The notes beneath the pieces are model-generated. The model was not told where the DNA came from and ran no database searches. It saw nothing but the letters and a program-made list of their open reading frames with translations. This document shows positions 43,387-52,526 of a stretch of 64,000 bases of DNA, piece after piece (position 1 is the first letter of the stretch; each line of letters begins with the position of its first letter). The DNA lies in contig NZ_OY781918.1 in the NCBI RefSeq assembly GCF_963677195.1, positions 546,923 to 610,922 on the forward strand, in the 5' to 3' direction. A program made the translations under genes and the position numbers. This stretch comes from an uncultured Marinifilum sp. GTDB taxonomy: Bacteria > Bacteroidota > Bacteroidia > Bacteroidales > Marinifilaceae.

Positions 43387-43809
43387 CTATTTATTTACGT
43401 GATTAAAAGCAATTCCGTACATTTTTATTTGCTTCACCATAGAAACCAAACCATTTGATCTTGTTGGTGATAAATGCTGTTTTAATCCTATTTCATCAAT
43501 AAATTTAAGATCGGCATTCATAATATCCTCAGGCGACTGATTATTGAAAACACGAATTAACAAAGCTGCAATACCTTTAACAATTATTGCATCGCTATCA
43601 GCTTCAAGCTTTACAATGCCATTATCGAGCCGCGCATTAAACCATACTTTCGACTGACAACCTTTAATTAAGTTATTATCGGTTTGATGTTCTTTATCTA
43701 ATCCAGACAATTCGGTTCCTAATTCAATTAAATAGGCATATTTATCCATCCAATCGTCGAATCCTGAAAACTCTTCAATAATTTCTTCCTGAATTTCGTT
43801 TATTGTCAT
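43387..43809 (-). CDS. sufE: Cysteine desulfuration protein SufE
   Basis: Accepts persulfide sulfur from SufS and passes it to the SufBCD scaffold. It is 140 residues. The acceptor Cys is in 'NNLIKGCQSKVWF' (about residue 50). 'GIAALLIRVFNNQSPEDIM' and 'LKQHLSPTRSNGLVSM' are family-typical. The gene is 35 nt after sufS and 6 nt before the DUF59 gene. Confidence 0.95.
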   Translation of the reverse strand: MTINEIQEEIIEEFSGFDDWMDKYAYLIELGTELSGLDKEHQTDNNLIKGCQSKVWFNARLDNGIVKLEADSDAIIVKGIAALLIRVFNNQSPEDIMNADLKFIDEIGLKQHLSPTRSNGLVSMVKQIKMYGIAFNHVNK

Positions 43810-43844
43810 CTTACTCTTTTCTTATTGTATTCTTAAAAATCGGC

Positions 43845-45068
43845 TCAATGTACAAACATTTTACAAACTTTCAAGATTCCGTTGTACAGTGCATCTATTT
43901 CTTCAATGGTATTGTAAAAAGAAAATGAGGCACGAACTGTTCCATCAATTCCAAAATGTTGCATTACAGGTTCTGTGCAATGAGTTCCTGTTCTAACGGC
44001 TATTCCCATCTGATCCAACAGCATGCCCATGTCGTAAAAATGAATTCCTTCTACTAAAAATGAGATTACCGATGTTTTATTCCCGGCTGTTCCGTATATT
44101 TTTAATCCATCGATAGACAAAAGCTTTTTTGTTGCATAATTCAACAAATCCTGTTCGTAAGCATCAATATTTTCTATACCTATATTTTCAACATACTCAA
44201 TTGCTGCACCCAGACCAATTGCATCAATATAATTTGGAGTTCCTGCTTCGAATTTAAAAGGCAATTCGTTGTAAGTGGTTTCTTCGAAACGCACTTCCTT
44301 AATCATTTCGCCTCCACCTTGCCATGGCGGCATTTCATTTAACAACTCTTCTTTTCCGTACAAAACGCCAATACCAGTTGGTCCGTAAAGTTTATGTCCC
44401 GAAAAAACCAGAAAATCAGCATCTAATTCCTGAACATCGATTTTTTTGTGCTGCACCGATTGAGCTGCATCTATTAATACACGAACATTTTTAGCATGAG
44501 CAATATCAATAATCTCTTTAATAGGATTAATTGTACCCAATGAATTGGAAATATGATTAAGGGCAACAATTTTTGTTCGATCGGTAATCAAATCCTCAAG
44601 CATTTCTACCTGCAACTCGCCATTATCGTTAAAGGGAAGAACCTTAAGCACTGCCTTTTTTCTCTTACAAACCAGTTGCCAAGGAACAATGTTTGAGTGG
44701 TGTTCCATTTCCGATACGATCACTTCATCACCTTCGCTGATATATCTATCGGCAAAAGAATTGGCAACCAAATTTACCGATTCGGTAGTTCCTCTGGTAA
44801 AAATGATTTCGTGCAGATGTTTGGCATTAATAAACTGCTGAACAATTTTTCTTGCATTCTCATTTCCATCGGTAGATTTATTACTTAAATAATGAACTCC
44901 ACGATGAATATTTGAATTGTACTTGTAATAATACTTTACCATTTCATCAATTACCTGTCGAGGTTTTTGAGTAGTAGCTGCATTATCGAAGTACACAAGG
45001 TTTTTTCCATGTACCTTTTCCTGAAGTATAGGAAAATCTTTACGTATTTTTTGAATGTCTATGCTCAT
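43845..45068 (-). CDS. sufS: Cysteine desulfurase SufS (type II)
   Basis: PLP enzyme that takes sulfur from L-cysteine for Fe-S assembly. It is 407 residues. The PLP Lys is in 'LVFSGHKLYGPTGIGVLYG' (about residue 226). The catalytic Cys is in 'RTGTHCTEPVMQHFGI' (about 365). 'YFDNAATTQKP' and 'HHSNIVPWQ' are conserved. The short loop around the Cys is that of SufS rather than IscS. Confidence 0.97.
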   Translation of the reverse strand: MSIDIQKIRKDFPILQEKVHGKNLVYFDNAATTQKPRQVIDEMVKYYYKYNSNIHRGVHYLSNKSTDGNENARKIVQQFINAKHLHEIIFTRGTTESVNLVANSFADRYISEGDEVIVSEMEHHSNIVPWQLVCKRKKAVLKVLPFNDNGELQVEMLEDLITDRTKIVALNHISNSLGTINPIKEIIDIAHAKNVRVLIDAAQSVQHKKIDVQELDADFLVFSGHKLYGPTGIGVLYGKEELLNEMPPWQGGGEMIKEVRFEETTYNELPFKFEAGTPNYIDAIGLGAAIEYVENIGIENIDAYEQDLLNYATKKLLSIDGLKIYGTAGNKTSVISFLVEGIHFYDMGMLLDQMGIAVRTGTHCTEPVMQHFGIDGTVRASFSFYNTIEEIDALYNGILKVCKMFVH

Positions 45069-45126
45069 TATTCCTATTTGTGGTAGAGACGTAGCACGAC
45101 TACGCCTTTACAATATCATCTACAAG

Positions 45127-46485
45127 CTAGTGATTGCAAGCTATCGCACAAGTATTACATTTCGACATTTCGCCACGCAATCTTTTATCAACTAATTCGT
45201 CGATTCTTTCTTTTAACGGCTCAATTCTTATTTTCTCGATAATTTCATGAGCAAAAGCAAACATCAACATCTGACGAGCTTCTTTTTCATCTATTCCTCT
45301 TGCACGCAAATAGAATAGAGCATCATCATCCATTTGCCCTACCGTAGCACCATGACTACACTTCACATCATCGGCATCGATTACCAACTGAGGCTTTGTA
45401 TTGATAACAGCATCATCGGAAAGCAACAAATTGTTGTTCGACTGATAGGCCTGGGTTTTCTGAGCATCTTTTCTCACAAAAATACGCCCCGCAAATGCTG
45501 CCGAAGCATTGTCATCCATTACACCTTTAAAATGCTCGTTACTTAAGCAGTTTGGTTTTGCATGATCAATAACTGTATGATTATCTACATGCTGTTCTCT
45601 ATCCATTAAATACATTCCGAAAGTATTGTTTTCACAATATTCATCGTCCATTAGCACATGATGATTGTTACGAATTGTTCCTCCGTACAATGATATTGTA
45701 TTGGTAAGTACATTCGAATTTGCTTCCTGACGTACAAATGTTGAGTTTAAGATAGATGAGTTAAGATGTTGGTTTTGCAATGTATACAAATCGAAAATTG
45801 CATTTTTAGCAACATTTATCTCGGTAACCGAATTGGTTAGATATTTATGTTTTGTTAAGGTATGATCGCAAACAATAATTTTTGCCTGTGCATTTTCCTC
45901 TACCACAATAAGATTTCTCTGAGCCCCCATTAAGTCACGATCGGAACGCAAAAGGTTCACCACCTGAATAGGTTTCTCTATTACTACCCCTTTAGGCACA
46001 TACATAAAAAATCCATCCTTAGCCAAAGCTGTATTTAGGGCTACCAAGCCATCTTCACTGGTTTTGGCATATTTCCCATAATGAGCATTAAAAATTTCGG
46101 GATATTTTCTTGATGCTTCCTGAAGACTGCAAACAATTACACCTTCGGGAATTTCGAGTTTCTTATTTTCTTCGTAAAACCAACCATTTGTTAATAATAC
46201 CATATTGGTATCCAATTCGGGCACATCGCACTGAAAAATCTTATTTAAATTGACATCTACTTTCTGATATCTAAGATTTACATTGTATGGATGATCAAAA
46301 ACCGGAATCAAATCGGTGTATTTATAATGCTCGTTGGCACGAGTAGGTACGCCTAATTTTTCAAAATCGTGGAAAGCACTTTTACGAGCTTCATTCATTA
46401 CATCTGACGAACCTTCTTGTAAAAGCTTATTTCCTTGATTGTATAAATCAGCGAAATCCTTATTTATTGTATTAATATCGGCCAT
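45127..46485 (-). CDS. sufD: Fe-S scaffold subunit SufD
   Basis: Partner of SufB and SufC in the SufBC2D scaffold. It is 452 residues with a right-handed beta-helix core ('MYVPKGVVIEKPIQVVNLLR', 'NLIVVEENAQAKIIV'). A C-terminal helical domain has 'DADDVKCSHGATVGQMDDDA' and 'ARGIDEKEARQML'; the conserved His is in SHGAT. The tail carries three cysteines (CNTCAIAC), which is slightly unusual. Confidence 0.95.
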   Translation of the reverse strand: MADINTINKDFADLYNQGNKLLQEGSSDVMNEARKSAFHDFEKLGVPTRANEHYKYTDLIPVFDHPYNVNLRYQKVDVNLNKIFQCDVPELDTNMVLLTNGWFYEENKKLEIPEGVIVCSLQEASRKYPEIFNAHYGKYAKTSEDGLVALNTALAKDGFFMYVPKGVVIEKPIQVVNLLRSDRDLMGAQRNLIVVEENAQAKIIVCDHTLTKHKYLTNSVTEINVAKNAIFDLYTLQNQHLNSSILNSTFVRQEANSNVLTNTISLYGGTIRNNHHVLMDDEYCENNTFGMYLMDREQHVDNHTVIDHAKPNCLSNEHFKGVMDDNASAAFAGRIFVRKDAQKTQAYQSNNNLLLSDDAVINTKPQLVIDADDVKCSHGATVGQMDDDALFYLRARGIDEKEARQMLMFAFAHEIIEKIRIEPLKERIDELVDKRLRGEMSKCNTCAIACNH

Positions 46486-46559
46486 TTTAATTTAGATATT
46501 AGATTGAAGATATGAGATGTGAGATTAAAAATCCCTCTTCATAATCTCTATACTGTCAA

Positions 46560-47312
46560 CTATTTTCCGTTCTCTTCTTTAATCCAGTCGTATCCTTTTT
46601 CTTCAAGTTCAAGAGCTAATTCTTTACCTGCAGTTTTAACAATACGTCCGTTGTACAAGACATGCACAACATCTGGTACAATATAATCCAACAAACGCTG
46701 ATAGTGAGTAATTACAATTGTTGCATTTTCGGCATTTTTTAACTTATTAACTCCTTTAGCAACAATTCGTAATGCATCGATATCTAAACCAGAGTCGGTC
46801 TCATCTAAAACCGCTAGCTTAGGCTCTAACATAGCCATTTGGAAAATCTCATTTTTCTTTTTCTCTCCACCCGAAAAGCCTTCGTTTACCGAACGATTCA
46901 TTAGTTTTGAGTCTATTTCGACCAATGCTTTTTTATCGCGCATTAATTTTAAAAAATCAGCAGCTTTTAATGGCTCTAACCCTTTATATTTGCGATGTTC
47001 ATTCACTGCTGTTTTCATGAAGTTAACGGTAGAAACTCCTGGTATTTCGATAGGATACTGAAATCCAAGAAAGATTCCTTCTTTGGCACGATCTTCGGGT
47101 GCCATATCCAACAAGTCGTTTCCCTCGAAAGTAACTTCACCTTCGGTTACATTAAATAAATCTCTACCTGCTAAAACCGAAGCAAGAGTACTTTTTCCGG
47201 CACCGTTAGGCCCCATAATTGCATGAACTTCTCCTGGTTTAATCTCCAGATTAATTCCTTTAAGAATATCTTTTCCTTCTATGGAAACGTGTAAATTTTT
47301 TATGCTTAACAT
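46560..47312 (-). CDS. sufC: Fe-S assembly ATPase SufC
   Basis: ABC-type ATPase of the SUF scaffold, 250 residues. Walker A is 'GPNGAGKSTLASVLAG' (about 35-50), the Q-loop is 'FLGFQYPIEIPGVS', the signature is 'NEGFSGGEKKKNEIFQM', Walker B is 'LAVLDETDSGLDID', and the switch His is in 'IVITHYQRLL'. All are intact. It lies between sufB and sufD. Confidence 0.97.
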   Translation of the reverse strand: MLSIKNLHVSIEGKDILKGINLEIKPGEVHAIMGPNGAGKSTLASVLAGRDLFNVTEGEVTFEGNDLLDMAPEDRAKEGIFLGFQYPIEIPGVSTVNFMKTAVNEHRKYKGLEPLKAADFLKLMRDKKALVEIDSKLMNRSVNEGFSGGEKKKNEIFQMAMLEPKLAVLDETDSGLDIDALRIVAKGVNKLKNAENATIVITHYQRLLDYIVPDVVHVLYNGRIVKTAGKELALELEEKGYDWIKEENGK

Positions 47313-47465
47313 TGTATATTTAGCTTTTGGCCTCAGTTACCAACAGTTTTCGCGATAACTACAGACTATTTACATTTAATTTTCAAGATATGAGAAATAT
47401 GACATTAAATCTGAGACTCCTCAATTATCTATATTTTAACTAGCGACAGCTAATTCTTTTAGCTA

Positions 47466-48917
47466 TTATCCTACTGATCCTTCCAAACTAATTTGAAGCA
47501 ATTTTTGAGCTTCCACGGCAAACTCCATCGGCATTTTATTAATCACCTCTTTTGCGTATCCGTTTACAATTAATCCAATTGCATCTTCGGTATTAATACC
47601 TCGTTGGTTACAGTAAAAAATTTGGTCTTCGCCAATTTTTGAAGTTGTAGCCTCGTGTTCTACCTTAGCGTTTTTATTACCAATTTCTAAATATGGGAAA
47701 GTATGAGCTCCACACTTATCGCCTAAAAGCAGTGAATCACATTGTGAAAAGTTACGAGCACCTTCGCAGCTCTTGGCTACTTTTACCAATCCGCGATATG
47801 AATTACTACTCTTACCTGCCGAAATACCTTTCGAAATAATGGTACTCTTGGTATTGTTACCAATATGTATCATTTTGGTTCCTGTGTCGGCCTGTTGAAA
47901 ATGATTAGTTACTGCAACCGAATAGAATTCGCTCGATGAACCATCACCTTTCAGTATGGTTGAAGGATATTTCCAGGTTACTGCCGATCCGGTTTCAACC
48001 TGTGCCCACATCAACTTAGAGTTTACACCTTCGCAGATACCACGTTTGGTAACAAAATTGTAAATTCCTCCTTTACCATTCTTATCGCCAGGATACCAAT
48101 TTTGGACAGTAGAATACTTCACCTCTGCATTATCTTTTACGATAATTTCAACAATGGCAGCATGTAGCTGATTCTCGTCGCGCATAGGTGCAGTACAACC
48201 TTCCAGGTAACTTACGTAAGATTCATCTTCACAAACAATGAGAGTACGCTCGAACTGACCTGTATTTTCGGCATTGATACGAAAGTAAGTTGACAATTCC
48301 ATTGGGCAACGAACACCTTTAGGAATGTACACAAAGGAACCATCGGAGAATACTGCTGAGTTAAGAGCTGCAAAAAAGTTATCACGATAGGAAACCACCG
48401 AACCCATATATTCCTGAATTAAATCGGGATGATCCTGTATGGCCTCACTAAACGAGCAGAAAATAATTCCTTTATCAGCCAAAGCCTCTTTAAAGGTTGT
48501 TTTTACTGATGATGAATCCATTACCACATCAACAGCTACTCCTGCCAAAAGTTTTTGTTCATCTAAAGGAATTCCCAGCTTATCGAAGGTAGCACGAATT
48601 TCTGGATCAACATCATCCATACTATCAAGCAGTGGTTTTTGTTTTGGTACAGAATAGTATATGATATCCTGATAATTGATTTCAGGAATCTTTAAATATG
48701 CCCACTCTGGCATTTGCATTGTTGTCCAATGGCGATAAGCTTTAAGCCTAAATTCCAGCATAAATTCCGGCTCATTTTTAATTGCCGATATTTTTCTGAT
48801 AATATCCTCACTTAGACCTTTACCAATGTCCTCATTTTCGATATCGGTTACAAAGCCATATTTGTATTCGCTTCCAGTAACCTCATCTAATATTTTATCT
48901 TGTTCTTCTTTTGCCAT
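47466..48917 (-). CDS. sufB: Fe-S scaffold subunit SufB
   Basis: First gene of the operon, 483 residues. SufB holds the nascent cluster with SufD. '[20 protein letters not shown]', '[20 protein letters not shown]' and '[20 protein letters not shown]' are signature stretches, including the conserved Cys/Glu/His ligands region near the C-terminus ('[20 protein letters not shown]'). A 153-nt spacer separates it from sufC. Confidence 0.97.
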   Translation of the reverse strand: MAKEEQDKILDEVTGSEYKYGFVTDIENEDIGKGLSEDIIRKISAIKNEPEFMLEFRLKAYRHWTTMQMPEWAYLKIPEINYQDIIYYSVPKQKPLLDSMDDVDPEIRATFDKLGIPLDEQKLLAGVAVDVVMDSSSVKTTFKEALADKGIIFCSFSEAIQDHPDLIQEYMGSVVSYRDNFFAALNSAVFSDGSFVYIPKGVRCPMELSTYFRINAENTGQFERTLIVCEDESYVSYLEGCTAPMRDENQLHAAIVEIIVKDNAEVKYSTVQNWYPGDKNGKGGIYNFVTKRGICEGVNSKLMWAQVETGSAVTWKYPSTILKGDGSSSEFYSVAVTNHFQQADTGTKMIHIGNNTKSTIISKGISAGKSSNSYRGLVKVAKSCEGARNFSQCDSLLLGDKCGAHTFPYLEIGNKNAKVEHEATTSKIGEDQIFYCNQRGINTEDAIGLIVNGYAKEVINKMPMEFAVEAQKLLQISLEGSVG

Positions 48918-49602
48918 GTCGTTTAATTATCAAGTAGAAAGTTTCATCTTACCTCATAGGAAAATTGAATCTTTCAAAAGAATCCAACATTAAATTTGAA
49001 AAGGTAAAAGCTAACCCCGTATGTTGTGTTCTAAAATTTTTACAAAAAATACCATAACAAACATGAATTAAACCCTTACAAAATTTCATGCAAATATAAC
49101 AAAGTATTTAGATATATTGTTGAAATAGATATAATAAAATACTTCTAAGTCCTTATTAACACAAATTCGGTTTCGCCGATCTTTTTTAAAGTTCAGAAAA
49201 CTTATGCTTTTTGAATTAAAAGTAAACTATTTATTAGACTTTAAACATTACACGAGAATGGATAGTAAATATTCGTAACAAACTTTTATTTTCTTAAAAA
49301 GCTCGGGATTTATTTAAATACAAAAAGTGCAATTCAAAATTGCATTCAATACAAAAAAAACAGAACATATAGTTTGTAGATATAAGAAATATCATAAATA
49401 ACATTTTGGAACTATCACACTTACTACTCATTCATTTAACAAACCGCTATCAACCCACAACTATTCATAATACCATTAATCATTGATTAATATTATTTAA
49501 CAACAACAAATCTTATACTGATCATTTTTTTACTAATTTAGGGTTACCTTTTTCGTTTTTTCGGAATTAAGGGGTAGAAACACATTTTACAAAGCAGTAA
49601 TT
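48918..49602. other. Long AT-rich intergenic region between suf and the peptide locus
   Basis: 685 nt with no credible gene on either strand. It must hold the sufB promoter; a TATATTTG box on the minus strand (49091-49098) is a weak candidate. It must also hold the promoter of the HTH gene. No repeat or structure stands out. It marks the boundary between core genes and the accessory peptide locus. Confidence 0.5.
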
Positions 49603-49800
49603 ATGAGCTACACTAAAACACTAAAAAGAGAAAAATATTTAAAAGAATTAATAGAAAAACAATGTACCGGAACACCAAAAGAACTGGCAGTTAAGATGGA
49701 AGTATCGGAGAGTACTGTTTATAGAATACTAAAAGCACTTAAAGAGTTGGGAGAACCGATCGACTATTCCGAAAGCAAAAATACGTACTATTATAAGTAA
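49603..49800 (+). CDS. Small HTH DNA-binding protein
   Basis: A 65-residue basic protein that is essentially one helix-turn-helix. 'GTPKELAVKMEVSESTVYRI' (about residues 23-42) is a textbook HTH (HTH_11/AsnC-like), followed by 'LKALKELGEPIDYSESKNTY' as a wing. There is no ligand domain. It ends 28 nt before structured element A and lies directly upstream of the GG-leader peptide genes on the same strand, which makes it a candidate local regulator. That role is inferred from position. Confidence 0.75.
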   Translation: MSYTKTLKREKYLKELIEKQCTGTPKELAVKMEVSESTVYRILKALKELGEPIDYSESKNTYYYK

Positions 49801-49828
49801 TAAAAACAGTACAATTTTTTCATTTAAT

Positions 49829-50080
49829 TTCTAAAAACTGACGCCCAACTTTTCGCCTTATTTAGAATACCCTACTTAACAAAAGTAAACAAACTTAATA
49901 AAACTACTGTAAATACAGTATTTACAGTAGAAATACCCCCCCCCGTTAAATAGACTTAATAAGAATAAGCTCACTCTCATATAATGCGAGTGAGCTTTTA
50001 TAACTTGGTAGTGAGTTTAATGAAGTGTACACGAAAAACTCAAAGCCCAAGATCTCGTTCGAGGAGATTAGGGCAAAATT
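49829..50080 (+). repeat. Structured intergenic element, copy A (252 nt), leader of the peptide genes
   Basis: First of three copies (A here; B 59941-60190; C about 61360-61602). A and B are about 90% identical by eye. Parts in order are: TTCTAAA...TTTAGAA (49829-49867); a 27-bp palindrome unique to A; a run of nine C; hairpin 1, AAGCTCACTC (49967-49976) / GAGTGAGCTT (49988-49997); nested hairpin 2, CTTGG (50004-50008) / CCAAG (50047-50051) enclosing TGAGTTT (50012-50018) / AAACTCA (50036-50042); and the near-invariant AGATCTCGTTCGAGGAGAT (50050-50068). Hairpin 1 can also work as a terminator. The first peptide gene starts 40 nt downstream. Confidence 0.85.
49904..49930. promoter_or_regulatory. 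27-bp perfect palindrome in element A
   Basis: CTACTGTAAATAC (49904-49916), a central A, then its exact reverse complement (49918-49930). Copies B and C have lost the right half. It could be an operator for the HTH protein just upstream, or a hairpin. The CTGT/ACAG ends recall dyad operators in general but do not identify the regulator. Confidence 0.55.
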
Positions 50081-50119
50081 AAAGTTATTTTTTAGTATAA
50101 ACATTTAATTTTCGTAAAA

Positions 50120-50278
50120 ATGAAAGAATTAAATTTAGAACAAATGGAAAAGCTCCAAGGTGGACAAGTTGAGGATTGTTACGATTTTATGCAAGTACAA
50201 AAATGGCTACTTGACAATGGGCATTACGCACAATTCCAAGCTATAACAGAGGCGTTTATGGAACAATACTGTGGCTAA
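50120..50278 (+). CDS. Double-glycine leader peptide precursor 1
   Basis: A 52-residue precursor, too short for standard ORF lists. The leader is MKELNLEQMEKLQGG (15 residues) with hydrophobic residues at -4 (Leu), -7 (Met) and -12 (Leu) and Gly-Gly at -2/-1, the recognition pattern of C39 peptidases. The predicted core of 37 residues has two Cys (core positions 5 and 36), is acidic and aromatic, and shares 'DFM', 'W L.DNGH' and 'QYC' with the second peptide. It starts 40 nt after element A and ends at a hairpin before peptide 2. Function (bacteriocin or signal) unknown; export by the PCAT encoded 4 kb downstream is the obvious route. Confidence 0.88.
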   Translation: MKELNLEQMEKLQGGQVEDCYDFMQVQKWLLDNGHYAQFQAITEAFMEQYCG

Positions 50279-50287
50279 CAAGCAACC

Positions 50288-50336
50288 TACTACAAGAGCT
50301 ACTTATTAAATATAGCGGCTCTTGTGGTATCTTTTA
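50288..50336 (+). terminator. Hairpin between the two peptide genes (terminator/attenuator)
   Basis: A 12-bp stem with one G-T pair, TACTACAAGAGC (50288-50299) / GCTCTTGTGGTA (50318-50329), is followed by TCTTTT. It may end part of the transcripts and set the ratio of peptide 1 to downstream genes. Confidence 0.65.
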
Positions 50337-50362
50337 AAATAAAATAATAAAGATTAATTGAA

Positions 50363-50539
50363 ATGAAAAAATTGAGTTTAAGTTATATGGAAAAATTCCA
50401 AGGTGGACAAGTTCAAAATTGTAATGATTTCATGATTGTACTTCAATGGTTAAGTGATAATGGACACAATGAACAATTAATGGCAGTTACAGACGCATAC
50501 TACGATCAATACTGCTCGTCTATGTCATATCCTGAATAA
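50363..50539 (+). CDS. Double-glycine leader peptide precursor 2
   Basis: A 58-residue precursor and paralogue of peptide 1. The leader is MKKLSLSYMEKFQGG, with Phe at -4, Met at -7, Leu at -12 and GG at the cut site. The core of 43 residues has Cys at core positions 5 and 36, exactly as in peptide 1, plus a seven-residue tail SSMSYPE. Positions held in both cores include 'QV', 'C', 'DFM', 'QWL'/'KWL', 'DNGH' and 'QYC'. The conserved Cys spacing suggests a disulfide or another crosslink. A two-peptide system is possible. It lies 100 nt before the export operon. Confidence 0.88.
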   Translation: MKKLSLSYMEKFQGGQVQNCNDFMIVLQWLSDNGHNEQLMAVTDAYYDQYCSSMSYPE

Positions 50540-50638
50540 ATATTTATTTAGAGTTCTTTTGAATAGGTATAAAAAAATCTATAAATAATATTAGAAGGGT
50601 GATATTGTAGAATATTACCTTTATTTAAACTTTACACC

Positions 50639-52042
50639 ATGAAATTAAACTCATGCTTAATTTTCATTACTTTTATCATCTATCAAACTTCATTTGGACA
50701 GAATCTCACTTTATCAGGTAAACTTATATCATCCTATGATTCCTCACCAATTTGCTATGCAAGTATAGGAATCGTCAACACTCATATAGGGACCATAAGT
50801 AACGAATCAGGAGATTTTCAATTGAAACTACCGTCCAAGTACAATCAAGATACTTTAATTGTAAGCGCAATTGCTTTTAAATCAAAAAAGATTGCTATTA
50901 ACAAATTAATTAACTCCTCCAACCATATAATTTACCTAGAATCTCATGCTTATGCCCTAAACGAAGTAATTGTAACAAATAAGAAACTTACTGCCAAAGA
51001 TATTCTTAAAGAATGCATTAAAAACATTCCTAAAAATAATCCTACCAAAAAATTTTCTTATGAAGTATTTATGAGAGAGGCAGGTATTTTAGATTCAACC
51101 TATGCAATGCTTACCGAAAGTGTAGCTAATGTGGTAGATTATGGATATAGAAATGATATTAAAAAAAACAGATTCCAACTATTAGAATTTAGAAAAAGTA
51201 GTGACAATAGAAATTTCAATTGGAGAACCTCTTTAGAAGAATGGCTCTACGAAAAAAATGGGCTTTATGAATGCATCAAGAATGATAGATTAAAAATTAA
51301 AAAAAGAAATAATCAAATAGAGGCCAAAGAATATTATAAAACAATTAAGTCTGGGCCTCACCGATTCTTGTCTGAAGATTTTATTAGACAAATAAATGCC
51401 AATATTGACAGCCTTACTTATTACAATAATAAATTGGTTTACTGTATTAGTTATACATCCACCGAAGGAATTTATTCTACAGATTGTGAAGGGCAAATTT
51501 TTATAGAGAAATCAAGCAAAGCATTACTTGAGGTCCGCTCAAGAACCTATATTAATAAAGAACGATTAAGAAGCTTGAAAAAAAAGGATGGGACACCAAA
51601 ATTTAAGAAAAAAACAATTACCGGATTTGCAAACATGGGATTCGATGGTACAAATTATTCAAAGTTGATTATTAAATACAAAAAAGAAAATAAGAAATAC
51701 TACTTATCGTACATAAGAGTTCAACACAATGGGACTTCAAGTTTAGGCTCCATTTTTACATTTAATAATTTCAAAAAAGCCTATCAATCCAACTGGACTT
51801 CCAACATGCTTTACCAGGATAACGAGCTTTTTGTCACCAAAATCCACAAAAAGCCTATCAAAATAAAATGGAGAAATAAGATGGATCGAAGCAAAGAATT
51901 GTACAAACATGAATTTCCTTACAACAAAAACTTCTGGAATTCTTATTCCATTATTGTTCGGAATCCACTATCTAAAAAAATGGCTTCAGACCTTAGTTTT
52001 GAACGAAATCTTGAACAACAATTTATCGAAAATGGAAAATAA
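50639..52042 (+). CDS. CarboxypepD_reg-like exported protein 1
   Basis: A 467-residue protein with a signal peptide (cut near 'TSFGQ'). A CarboxypepD_reg/beta-sandwich domain follows at about residues 22-112 ('LSGKLISSYDSSPICYASIG', 'GTISNESGDFQLKLP', 'IIYLESHAYALNEVIV'). A C-terminal part of about 350 residues is basic and has no recognised motif. It lacks the plug and barrel of a TonB receptor despite the TonB-like start. Its paralogue ends the operon (58810-59862). It is the first gene of the long operon. Role unknown; a cell-envelope receptor or anchoring function is a guess. Confidence 0.75.
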   Translation: MKLNSCLIFITFIIYQTSFGQNLTLSGKLISSYDSSPICYASIGIVNTHIGTISNESGDFQLKLPSKYNQDTLIVSAIAFKSKKIAINKLINSSNHIIYLESHAYALNEVIVTNKKLTAKDILKECIKNIPKNNPTKKFSYEVFMREAGILDSTYAMLTESVANVVDYGYRNDIKKNRFQLLEFRKSSDNRNFNWRTSLEEWLYEKNGLYECIKNDRLKIKKRNNQIEAKEYYKTIKSGPHRFLSEDFIRQINANIDSLTYYNNKLVYCISYTSTEGIYSTDCEGQIFIEKSSKALLEVRSRTYINKERLRSLKKKDGTPKFKKKTITGFANMGFDGTNYSKLIIKYKKENKKYYLSYIRVQHNGTSSLGSIFTFNNFKKAYQSNWTSNMLYQDNELFVTKIHKKPIKIKWRNKMDRSKELYKHEFPYNKNFWNSYSIIVRNPLSKKMASDLSFERNLEQQFIENGK

Positions 52043-52526
52043 GATCTTTATCGCATTGGCTTCAACCTTTCTAGTTGCCTGTTCTACTCCAAGCAAATTT
52101 GAAAGAGAGTATCCAACTTATCGTAAATCCAGAAATACCACGGAACAATTAGAACAGGTTAACGATTCAACTTTATTGGTTCTTAACACATCAAATGATC
52201 CTAAATATGCTTACACAGAACAAAAACCAGTTATGTTAGGTGTTTATGATTGTGATGATGGAGCAAATAACCGTATAAAATTTTTCAATGCTCTTTTAGG
52301 TCCAAATGGAGAAAAAGTAATTGCTAAAAGAATTAAAAGCTGCTGTCCATTTCACACCTTAAACAGTCAAACCGTTGGTCGAGGTCAAAAATACGGGTTG
52401 TTAGATGTTTGGGAACTTAGTTATGAGGGTATTGAAGCTCCCGTAACTATATTCATCAACTTATATGATCAAGGTGAAATAAAAGCACCTATGGGGTTTA
52501 CTTTAAAAAATACTGCAAATGAATAG
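52032..52526 (+). CDS. Conserved lipoprotein of the peptide locus
   Basis: The start is placed at the ATG 52032, overlapping the previous stop by 11 nt, because it opens a lipoprotein signal with lipobox LVAC (Cys 17). The longest frame (51909) would overlap the preceding gene by 134 nt. The 164-residue product has a twin-Cys 'SCCPFHT' and the C-terminal segment 'GLLDVWELSYEGIEAPVTIF' followed by 'DQGEIKAPMGF'. Similar small lipoproteins occur widely in Bacteroidota, sometimes labelled as KDO-8-P aldolase without basis. It is probably outer-membrane anchored. Immunity is a possible role, untested. Confidence 0.7.
   Translation: MENKIFIALASTFLVACSTPSKFEREYPTYRKSRNTTEQLEQVNDSTLLVLNTSNDPKYAYTEQKPVMLGVYDCDDGANNRIKFFNALLGPNGEKVIAKRIKSCCPFHTLNSQTVGRGQKYGLLDVWELSYEGIEAPVTIFINLYDQGEIKAPMGFTLKNTANE

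Noticed and set aside
49904..49930. LexA/SOS box reading of the 27-bp palindrome
   Set aside because: The CTGT and ACAG ends are 13 nt apart rather than the E. coli 8, and I cannot state a Bacteroidota LexA consensus.
51909..52031. Longer N-terminus of the operon lipoprotein
   Set aside because: It lies wholly inside the upstream gene, while the internal ATG gives a proper lipoprotein signal.
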